NCBI RefSeq assembly: GCF_026151205.1
Contig: NC_087079.1
Location: 1,266,028-1,330,027, forward strand
Length of the DNA: 64,000 bases
Direction of reading: 5' to 3'
Origin: Bolinopsis microptera
Taxonomy: Eukaryota > Ctenophora > Tentaculata > Lobata > Bolinopsidae
Positions 1 to 9,090 of this stretch are shown here, piece by piece (position 1 is the first letter of the stretch; every line of letters starts with the position of its first letter). The translations under genes and the position numbers were made by a program. The notes under the pieces are model-generated. The model did no database searches, had not been told where the DNA came from, and saw only the letters and a program-made list of their open reading frames with translations.

Positions 1-198
1 GCTACTGACCCTGATTCTCAGAGCGAAATCACCACTCATATACAGCACAATTTCAATTAATTAAATGTTTCGCAGATTGGCAATTGATCGGTGTAGTTGG
101 TGTTGTACACACTGCACTGATAACGATATCACGTTGTGCGTGTAATGTAAATATAGTGTGGATAAAATGCGAATATATATTCTAAATAACTGACAAAA

Positions 199-940
199 CA
201 GTTCCTATCTTCACTCCAAACAGTTCCTATCTTCACTCCAAACAGTTCCTATCTTCACTCCAAACTGTTCCCATCTTCACTCCAAACAGTTCCTATCTTC
301 TCTCCAAACAGTTCCTATCTTCACTCCAAACAGTTCCTATCTTCACTCCAAACAGTTCCTATCTTCACTCCAAACAGTTCCTATCTTCTCTCCAAACAGT
401 TCCCATCTTCTCTCCAAACAGTTCCTATCTTCACTCCAAACAGTTCCTATCTTCTCTCCAAATTATAGTTCCTATCTTCACTCCAAACAGTTCCTATCTT
501 CTCTCCAAACAGTTCCTATCTTCACTCCAAACAGTTCCTATCTTCTCTCCAAATTATAGTTCCCATCTTCTCTCCAAACAGTTCCTATCTTCTCTCCAAA
601 TAGTTCCTATCTTCACTCCAAACAGTTCCTATCTTCTCGCCAAACAGTTCCTATCTTCACTCCAAACAGTTCCTATCTTCTCTCCAAATTATAGTTCCCA
701 TCTTCTCTCCAAACAGTTCCTATCTTCACTCCAAAGAGTTCCTATCTTCACTCCAAACAGTTCCTATCTTCTCTCCAAACAGTTCCTATCTTCACTCCAA
801 ACAGTTCCTATCTTCTCTCCAAACAGTTCCTATCTTCTCTCCAAATAGTTCCTATCTTCTCTCCAAATAGTTCCCATCTTCTCTCCAAAGAGTTCCTATC
901 TTCTCTCTTAACAGTTAACATATACTTTCTTCTCTCCAAA
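199..940. repeat. 22-bp minisatellite, about 33 units
   Basis: Head-to-tail array of a unit reading about aaacagttcctatcttcact plus cc. Units differ mostly at one position (cttcact versus cttctct), and a few carry a longer aaattatagtt spacer. The array decays at its right edge near 940. No coding sense is evident. Flanks 1-190 and 940-1100 show no gene. Confidence 0.95.
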
Positions 941-1112
941 CAGTCTTAACCCCTGAAATAAGAGTTAGTTTCAGGTGCTGTGTCCTTAATAAATAGCATT
1001 TAAATTTGTGTAGATTGGAGCCCTAATCGACCTTGTAGCGATAGTAAAGATCAACTTTGTGCGATGAAGTACACTGAAGACAGTAATAAGGATAGTTGCT
1101 TACCTGATCTGT

Positions 1113-2760
1113 CTAAGTGCTGACTGCTGTGTCATCTCACAATGCTCTCTTCCCTCAGTCTCTTTGGAAACAGGTTCTGCTCCCTCCTCTGCTGTGTCAT
1201 CTCACAATGCTCTCTTCCCTCAGTCTCTTTGGAGACAGGTTCTGCTTACCTGATCTGTCTAAGTGCTGACTGCTGTGTCATCTCACAATGCTCTCTTCCC
1301 TCAGTCTCTTTGGAGACAGGTTCTGCTTACCTGATCTGTCTAAGTGCTGACTGCTGTGTCATCTCACAATGCTCTCTTCCCTCAGTCTCTTTGGAAACAG
1401 GTTCTGCTCCCTCCTCTGCTGTGTCATCTCACAATGCTCTCTTCCCTCAGTCTCTTTGGAGACAGGTTCTGCTTACCTGATCTGTCTAAGTGCTGACTGC
1501 TGTGTCATCTCACAATGCTCTCTTCCCTCAGTCTCTTTGGAGACAGGTTCTGCTTACCTGATCTGTCTAAGTGCTGACTGCTGTGTCATCTCACAATGCT
1601 CTCTTCCCTCAGTCTCTTTGGAGACAGGTTCTGCTTACCTGATCTGTCTAAGTGCTGACTGCTGTGTCATCTCACAATGCTCTCTTCCCTCAGTCTCTTT
1701 GGAGACAGGTTCTGCTTACCTGATCTGTCTAAGTGCTGACTGCTGTGTCATCTCACAATGCTCTCTTCCCTCAGTCTCTTTGGAAACAGGTTCTGCTCCC
1801 TCCTCTGCTGTGTCATCTCACAATGCTCTCTTCCCTCAGTCTCTTTGGAGACAGGTTCTGCTTACCTGATCTGTCTAAGTGCTGACTGCTGTGTCATCTC
1901 ACAATGCTCTCTTCCCTCAGTCTCTTTGGAGACAGGTTCTGCTTACCTGATCTGTCTAAGTGCTGACTGCTGTGTCATCTCACAATGCTCTCTTCCCTCA
2001 GTCTCTTTGGAGACAGGTTCTGCTTACCTGATCTGTCTAAGTGCTGACTGCTGTGTCATCTCACAATGCTCTCTTCCCTCAGTCTCTTTGGAGACAGGTT
2101 CTGCTTACCTGATCTGTCTAAGTGCTGACTGCTGTGTCATCTCACAATGCTCTCTTCCCTCAGTCTCTTTGGAGACAGGTTCTGCTTACCTGATCTGTCT
2201 AAGTGCTGACTGCTGTGTCATCTCACAATGCTCTCTTCCCTCAGTCTCTTTGGAGACAGGTTCTGCTTACCTGATCTGTCTAAGTGCTGACTGCTGTGTC
2301 ATCTCACAATGCTCTCTTCCCTCAGTCTCTTTGGAGACAGGTTCTGCTTACCTGATCTGTCTAAGTGCTGACTGCTGTGTCATCTCACAATGCTCTCTTC
2401 CCTCAGTCTCTTTGGAGACAGGTTCTGCTTACCTGATCTGTCTAAGTGCTGACTGCTGTGTCATCTCACAATGCTCTCTTCCCTCAGTCTCTTTGGAGAC
2501 AGGTTCTGCTTACCTGATCTGTCTAAGTGCTGACTGCTGTGTCATCTCACAATGCTCTCTTCCCTCAGTCTCTTTGGAGACAGGTTCTGCTTACCTGATC
2601 TGTCTAAGTGCTGACTGCTGTGTCATCTCACAATGCTTTCTTCCCTCAGGCTCTTTGGAGACAGGTTCTGCGACCTCCTCTAAGTGCTGACTGCTGTGTC
2701 ATCTCACAATGCTCTCTTCCCTCAGTCTCTTTAGAGACAGGTTCTGCCCCCTCCTCTGAG
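1113..2760. repeat. 81-bp minisatellite with 65-bp variants
   Basis: About 20 tandem units, highly homogeneous, with occasional units lacking 16 bp (65 bp; for example near 1170-1235, 1400-1465 and 1790-1855). The 81-bp length keeps one plus-strand frame open, which makes long artificial 27-residue-repeat ORFs; the 65-bp variants break that frame, so a real protein is unlikely. On the minus strand every full unit contains atcag|gtaagc, a near-ideal splice donor. The array lies downstream (minus sense) of the secreted-protein gene at 3070-4658, so it could sit in its 3' region. Confidence 0.95.
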
Positions 2761-3069
2761 GTGTCACCCCGGCCCCTCTTAAAGACTCCTCCGTCCAGAT
2801 ACGTGCTTGTGTATTAGGAAAGTAGGAACTTGTGTCTCTGCTTGGTTCACGAGAAGGGTGAAAAACGTGTTAAATTACTGCTGCTCTATTATATAAGGGG
2901 TTATGTTAAGTGTATCTGTGTTAAGGTTGTTTTTTATTCCCTGCTGAAGGAATCGACACTTTTAATACTATGCCGCCCATGTTAATAATTTTGTATAGTG
3001 TTGACCTGCTAAATCCGTCCCTCCTTCGTTACCTCCTTAACTTTCAGTATTTTAAAATATATATTTTAC

Positions 3070-4658
3070 CTGTAAAATTCTCGTTCTGCTGTGCTGCTAT
3101 CCTGTAATGTGTGTTGAGGGAATCTTCATTGAACTTCATCTTGAAAACCAGACCTGCCTCCCGGAATTCGGGACATAATTCAAGTAATGTTGTGTCGTGG
3201 TCTAGTCTGTTCACTCCATTGAAGTCCATCATCAACCGAGCTTTTCTTCTGTAGATCTTGAGAATCCATGGTTTTTTTTCTTCAACTTCTGGAAGATTAA
3301 GGGTGCCCTGGGTACATCCGTAGTACGTGTAAATACCGTTCCAGAGCCTAAGTTCAAAAAGGTGACAGGGTAATCCCGTTGGGGAACAATAGAAAACTCT
3401 GACGAGGGTGTTAGGATTCTCTGCTGGATTGTACAGTATCTTAACTTCTAACCCTCGCTTTATTTCGACATCTAGAAATTCCCCGAAGGTGATCTCTATC
3501 CATTCTGAAATATTTGTTTTAAAACTGATAAAAACCTGCTCAAATAAATCAACTTTAAGTTCTGAGATACACTGGGGGGAGTCATGACCCCCGGCCCCCC
3601 CCCCCCCCCCCCCCCCTACACTTAACAGATTAGAATTTACCCAATTCATCATAATGTATAATGTATTACCTTATCGGACCTTATTTAGACGGACATTACA
3701 TGAACGGACATAATTGTGAACGGACATTAATATGAACGCTCGAAGGCATTCAAAACCATCAAAAATCCGAATTTTTTTCAATTTTTGACGTTTTTTTAAT
3801 TTCAGCAAATGATTTTTTAATCCATTTTTTATACAGTAAGTAAGAATAGCAGTCATTAAGCAGTAAAAATGTTAAAATATGTGTACATGATCAGTGTCTA
3901 ATATCACATATCATCTTCATTAAATGGGTTTTCGTGCATGAAATAGTCCATGCTTAAACAAGCATCAGTGATTTCTAGCTTTGTGGAAACCTTTTTTATC
4001 AAACTACCCCGGTCCTGCATTTCAGTGTTAACTTTTACAAGCCATTCGGCGTGAAGTGGTTTTATCTTAGACAACTTTAGGTTAACCTTAACATCACGTG
4101 GAGCTTTCCTAGCACTGTTTCATTACCTCCCCTCAGTAATATGAATATAAAAACGTCGGACAATGTCCTTGGCAACACGATTTACCGTTATATCTAGAGG
4201 CTGGAACAAGTTTGTCATGTTGGCGGGGACTAGCTCATGAACTATGTTGTTGAGTGCCATGATTTCGTTGACTTTTTCCGCCAAGTGACCCTTAAAAACA
4301 TCATATACTAGTAGAGTTTTCTGTGCCTCCGGCAGACCAAGGAGAACCTTTCCGTCGTTAACTTACGGCACAATAAAGTTCTCATAGTTAGATAGTTGTC
4401 ATATTCTGGGTAAAAAGTTCGAAATGGAAACATTTTTGAAAAAATTTCAACGGACTTTAACTTGGACGGACATTAATTGAACGGACTTTATTTGAACGGA
4501 CATTAAGATGAACGCTAGGGCCTCCAGCGTTCAAGTAATGTCCGTCCAAATTAGGTCCGATAAGGTATGTCCTTACCATTATCTCCGCCAATCATCAATA
4601 ACACTGCAGCTAGTAGGAGAAGAGGAATAAGGCTTGAAGTCTTCTTCTTCCACATCAT
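3070..4658 (-). CDS. Secreted protein, lineage-specific family, copy 1 (partial model)
   Basis: Two exons on the minus strand: exon 1 at 4577-4658 (donor aatg|gtaagg, phase 1) and exon 2 at 3070-3561 (acceptor tctcag, phase 1). Exon 1 encodes a classic signal peptide: MMWKKK, then a Leu/Ala-rich core LIPLLLLAAVLLMIGG. Exon 2 gives about 164 residues of a domain I do not recognise. Shared landmarks with copy 2 are NISEW, the EIKRGLE block, ILYNPAE, YGCTQGTL or HGCTQGTL, LPEVEE, KPWILKIYRRKARLM, NGVNRL and HDTTL. Exon 2 ends at a donor (acag|gtaaaa) conserved in copy 2, so a final exon should follow but was not found; reading through gives a stop at 3044. Intron 1 is occupied by a pogo-like transposon. 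The protein is probably extracellular; its role is unknown. Confidence 0.75.
3668..4567 (-). mobile_element. Pogo/Tigger-like DNA transposon with decayed transposase
   Basis: About 900 bp bounded by terminal inverted repeats of about 30 bp (left starts ccttatcggacctta, right ends taaggtccgataagg in complementary form, few mismatches) next to TA, as expected for a TA target duplication. The interior on the minus strand reads as the C-terminal half of a DDE transposase: YDVFKGHLAEKV, NNIVHELVPANMTNLFQPLD and VAKDIVRRFY, then a tail ending in HENPFNEDDM and a stop. The FQPLD-type block is characteristic of the pogo/jerky DDE_1 family. The N-terminal half and DNA-binding domain are absent and a stop interrupts the frame near 4120-4130. 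It sits entirely inside the first intron of the secreted-protein gene. Confidence 0.8.
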
Positions 4659-4669
4659 TACTTAGTATA

Positions 4670-5660
4670 TACACTATACAGTATACTATCAGACACGCTA
4701 TAAAGTTAAAAGTAAGCAGAGCTGTTGAAACTCTGGTAAACTTGCTGATACCGCAAATAATCCCAAAATATTTTCCTTTTGTACCAATCAGCAGTTATCA
4801 AAACCCGACATTTATTATTACTTCTAATACCTAGAAAAGTTGCTCAATACAAATCACCTGTTTTAGAATATAAGATGTCTATTTATTTGTACCTCCTCGT
4901 CCTCCTTCTCCTCCTGCTTCTCCCTCCCGTAATCATCGTACTTTAATAATACTTCACGTCCTTATCATGTCTATATTATTCGGTCCTTACTCGTGAAGTG
5001 CAGATAATGGTCTGTTCTCCTACAATTAATCATCTGTTGGTGCCACTAGCTTAATTCTATGGTGCTCAATTCTTCGATTTAGCTAATTATTGCATATTTT
5101 CTAATGCTATGTAGAATGGTTCATGCTTGTAGCGAAACTTATGGTTGCAGTTCATTTGTCCTCTGACTAAAGACAAAATTAGAAGATCATTAGAGACCCT
5201 CACGCGTCAACTTGCTGCACTTTGAAGTTTTAATTGTTACCTTTTGCCATTTACCACAGTAATTTGGCTCGAAATTATTCTCACTATTCCCTCCTAATAA
5301 TGAACTGTTTTCGCTATACTGAAAACTACAAGAAAGGCCAATATGTTAACAAAGTTTGGTGGGTGACTGGTAGATACATAATAAAATGCTCTTTTTGCTC
5401 CCCCCCTCCCCCTCCCCCTCCCCCTCCCCCTCCCGGCTCCCCTCCCAGCTCCCCTCCACCTCCCCCTGTTGGATGCTAACTTTTTTACCACCATGGCGAG
5501 TGTCCTCTAGGGCCCACCAATATAATTAGCAAAATAATTTTAATATCTTCATTAAGGTAGTTTTTAGATTTGATAACTAATCCCTCCTTGGTGACTAATC
5601 CCTCCTTGTTAATTTATCCTTAATCCTCGTCTCGACCTATATACTAGACCTTTTATCCTT
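4670..5660. other. Intergenic, no gene seen
   Basis: Separates the two secreted-protein genes. It holds a C-rich (ccccct)n stretch at 5398-5470 and otherwise AT-rich sequence. The last exon expected for copy 2 might lie here, but I could not identify it. Confidence 0.5.
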
Positions 5661-5669
5661 AAATCGTAC

Positions 5670-7092
5670 CTGTGAAATTGTTATTTCCGTCTTCCGTTCC
5701 ATCCCCTTCATCCTTGTCGTCTTCACTCTCATCTCCTTCATCCTTGTCGTCTTCACTCTCATCCTCTTCATCCTTGTCGTCTTCACTCTCATCTCCTTCA
5801 TCCTTGTCGTCTTCACTTCCATCCCCTTCATCCTTGTCGTCTTCACTCTCATCTCCTTCATCCTTTTCTTCTTCACTCTCATCTCCTTCATCCTTTTCTT
5901 CTTCACTCTCATCTCCTTCATCCTTGTCGTCTTCACTCTCATCTCCTTCATCCTTGTCGTCTTCACTCTCATCCTCTTCATCCTTGTCGTCTTCACTCTC
6001 ATCTCCTTCATCCTTGTCGTCTTCACTCCCATCCCCTTCATCCTTGTCGTCTTCACTCTCATCCCCTTCATCCTTGTCGTCTTCACTCTCATCTTCTTCA
6101 TCCTTGTCGTCTTCACTCCCATCCCCTTCATCCTTGTCGTCTTCACTCTCATCCCCTTCATCCTTGTCGTCTTCACTCCCATCTCCTTCATCCTTGTCGT
6201 CTTCACTCTCATCTCCTTCATCCTTGTCGTCTTCACTCTCATCTCCTTCATCCTTGTCGTCTTCACTCTCATCTCCTTCATCCTTGTCGTCTTCACTCTC
6301 ATCTCCTTCATCCTTGTCGTCTTCACTCTCATCTCCTTCATCCTTGTCGTCTTCACTCTCATCCTCTTCTTCCCCATCGTGCTGTGCTGCTATCCTGTAA
6401 TGTGTCACCACGTTTTGAGAGATTACATCGAACTTCACCTTGGAAATCTGACTTGCTTTCCAGAATTCGGAACAGCTTCCTAATGTTGTGTCGTGCTCTA
6501 GTCTGTTTACTCCATTCAAGTCTATCATCAACCGAGCTTTTCTTCTGTAGATCTTGAGAATCCAAGGTTTGTTTTCTTCAACTTCTGGAAGATCAAGGGT
6601 GCCCTGGGTACATCCGTGATAGAAGTATGAACTGCTACCGAGCTGAAGGTCGAAAAAGTGACAGTTTATTTCTGAGTTACAGAAGTAACATCTGACGACC
6701 TTGTTAGGATCCTCTGCTGGATTGTACAGTATCTTTATTTCTAACCCTCGCTTTATTTCCACATCTAGATATTCCCCGAAGGAAACATCTTTCCACTCTG
6801 AAATATTGATTTTCGTGATGAACCTGTCAAAAATATAGCTCCTCAGCACATTGCTATGTTTTATTCCTTTTATTTATGATAATCCAGGCAATCAAATACG
6901 GAAAATAAATACAGGTTTGAAAAATTTGTGCACAATATTTTCTACGTTACGCTCCTAGATGCTTGGTATTAAGATTAGAAGGTTAATTAATTAGTTGCTA
7001 ATTATATGCTCACCATTATTTGTTGTATAAATGGCCAGTAAGGCTGCAAACACAACTAAGGCGATTCGACAAAAGTTACTTCTCCCCAGCAT
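5670..7092 (-). CDS. Secreted protein, copy 2, with acidic repeat tail (partial model)
   Basis: Same architecture as its neighbour at 3070-4658: exon 1 at 7014-7092 encodes a signal peptide (MLGRSNFCRIALVVFAALLA, then IYTTNNG) and ends in a phase 1 donor g|gtgagc; exon 2 at 5670-6866 starts after taaaag and ends at donor acag|gtacga, also phase 1. The folded domain carries YIFDRF, ISEWK, GEYLDVEIKRGLE, HGCTQGTLDLPEVEE, ILKIYRRKARLM and LEHDTTL. After AAQHDGEEE it runs into about 22 tandem copies of a 10-residue DESEDDKDEG motif before NNNFTG, the position where copy 1 reads NENFTG. The acidic block is therefore an insertion unique to copy 2. Reading through the last donor gives a stop at 5659; a terminal exon is expected but not seen. 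Function unknown; a calcium-binding or mineral-associated role for the acidic tail is only a guess. Confidence 0.75.
5697..6372 (-). repeat. 30-bp coding minisatellite (acidic 10-residue repeat)
   Basis: About 22 copies of a 30-bp unit inside exon 2 of secreted-protein copy 2. The unit length is a multiple of three, so the reading frame is preserved. Variation is mostly conservative (Glu/Asp/Gly changes; two adjacent units have EEEKDEG in place of EDDKDEG). Confidence 0.9.
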
Positions 7093-7099
7093 CTCCTCG

Positions 7100-7540
7100 G
7101 ATCAAGCCAAAGTACTAACAGCGAACTTAACAATATATATAATACAATAAACTGTGCTCCTTGACTTTAATAGCTAGCTTCTAATTAAACTCTGTAGTTG
7201 GGTATTAGTTTGTCTTCATTAAAAAGCCGACCCCACGAAGCACCCCCAAATCCCATGTCATTATCTCCATTCTCATTTTGTTAATTGTTATTTGTTGTAA
7301 AAACAAGTAGACATCTGTACTAGTTCATTAATTTCTACTTCATAATTCGTTCCGGCTCGTCTGTCAACACAGCTGCCTTTAGATTGATATAGGACAGCGG
7401 GTGGACACTTGCAAATAGTTAAGAGACTCTGGGCCAGTGAAATCAACTGAAGTCCGGATGTTTGTCCTGGTGGCATTAAAATAAAGTAGAACTAGACCAT
7501 TAGCATCTAATTCTAGAGCACCTTAGTCTCGGCTGATTAA
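7100..7540. other. Intergenic, upstream of secreted-protein copy 2
   Basis: Presumed 5' flank of the minus-strand secreted-protein gene. An AT-rich stretch (tatatataatac) lies about 40 bp upstream of its start codon. No additional gene is evident. Confidence 0.35.
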
Positions 7541-7547
7541 GATTCAT

Positions 7548-7838
7548 TTGGAATACAATTGCGCTGAGTTTGAAGTTTCAATTGTAAACAAAGTAGATAT
7601 AAAAAAGATGGGGAGATCTCTTTTTTATGTTATCTTATTAATGACGACAATCAACCTTATTACCTCAATCATCCCTAACCTAGTTTATTTTCAGGTGACT
7701 CCAGCCAAGACATTCGACATGTTGAACGAAGATTTCGACTATTATCTTATAGGACTAGTTTTACTGGGCCTTTGCTTCGCCACGATAGTGACTCAAGCTC
7801 TAGCTGAAAATAAAGCTTTGAATAAAAAGTGGAAATAA
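7548..7838 (+). CDS. Possible small two-helix membrane protein
   Basis: An uninterrupted plus-strand frame; the internal Met at 7608 (MGRSLFYV) would give 76 residues. Two hydrophobic segments are visible: FYVILLMTTINLITSIIPNLVYF and, after an acidic linker NEDFDYY, LIGLVLLGLCFATIVTQALA, ending in a basic tail NKKWK. An AATAAA overlaps the stop codon. A good splice acceptor (ttattttcag) sits at 7692, so the first half could be intron and the second half the last exon of a spliced gene. I do not recognise the family. It is the only plus-strand host-gene candidate in the window. Confidence 0.35.
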   Translation: MEYNCAEFEVSIVNKVDIKKMGRSLFYVILLMTTINLITSIIPNLVYFQVTPAKTFDMLNEDFDYYLIGLVLLGLCFATIVTQALAENKALNKKWK

Positions 7839-7849
7839 AGTGGGGTAGT

Positions 7850-9085
7850 TTGTTATTAGCTTTGATCTTTACATTGGTGATTTATTTTATTTGTTACTGA
7901 GCTTGTTGACCGTCGGTCACGTGTATTACCTTATCAGAATACCTTTATCTGGGTATTTGAGTTAAAATGGAAGAAATAGAGCAAGATACTTGGCTAGTAT
8001 TCAGTTTGACTATTACTTTGACTCTAGTAGCTCTATCAGATACACTCACAATGGAGTAACTTTCTTATTTAAGCTATCTATTGCAGTGTTGACTGTGTTT
8101 GATTATTTTATACTGATAAGCTGAAGTAAGTAGATAATTTATATTAACTTATTCGGCCCTGATTCGAACGGATCTTGTTAAACGACAAGCCTTACCGCAC
8201 AATATTTTTATTGGATATGCGACCGGAATTTCCAATCTGTAATTTTGCAGATAAGTAATAATAATATATAATTGAAACCATCCCATTGCCGTCCGAATCG
8301 TTATTCATATATTATAGGCACCAAGGCTGTTCTCATTAGGGCCGATACGAAAGTAGTATTTATTTTATATATGAGGTTAGTAACTTTATTTCTAATGTGG
8401 AAGGTTTTCAGTTTTGAGAATCATAAAATACTCTTGCTTCTTCTTGGTAGTATTAAGTCTAGTCTGAGAGTTGAGACTGCAGTTTAGTAATCCAATGAGG
8501 AATTGGAATAAAAAGTTGCTGATAATTTACGGATATTTTGAGTTGTTTGCTCTGTTTTCATTTGATTTGAATTCTATGATTGTTTAAAAAACAAACTTCT
8601 TCTTTTTCAATTACTTAAATGTCAGTTTCAAAATGGACTAGTCACAACCCTTAAATATAAACAAATAATAAATTGAAAGTAAAAGCTTAATGCCGTCAAA
8701 CAGCGCTCAGACATCGTATCATAATATCATAATAAGCTGCAATGTTTTCGAGCGTCGCAATTCTAAATCTAAGGTTACCATTGACTGCCCATCACATTTA
8801 AAATATACTTATAGACATGATAAGCATTAACGCAAAACTTTTTCATCAAGGTTTGTCCCACGAAAATGGAAAAGCACCGTTCTGAGATCACAGCTTAGAA
8901 CGTAATTTTTCAAAATGGCAAACTGCCGTATAAAACGACTAAATTCATCACTGCAGTCACACATAAAGAAATAAAACTTAAAGTGTTTTAAATACATTGC
9001 ATTATTTAAACCTTGGTGTTTGTGAGCTCATTATAGTTCTATCTTATTTTGGTCGCACATGAGTGTGCAATTAATAAACAATATT
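7850..9085. other. AT-rich intergenic stretch
   Basis: No convincing exon or repeat seen on either strand. It probably includes the 3' untranslated region of the minus-strand ACBP gene at its right edge. Confidence 0.4.
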
Positions 9086-9090
9086 AAACA

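Noticed and set aside
1142-2690. Long plus-strand ORFs with a 27-residue cysteine-rich repeat
   Set aside because: They exist only because the 81-bp unit is divisible by three; 65-bp variants shift the frame and there is no flanking gene structure.
7288-7476. Minus-strand 62-residue ORF
   Set aside because: No recognisable similarity, no splice context, and composition like surrounding non-coding DNA.
8155-8215. Possible tRNA on the minus strand (ttcgaatc B-box-like motif)
   Set aside because: No paired T-stem, acceptor stem or A box could be built around it.
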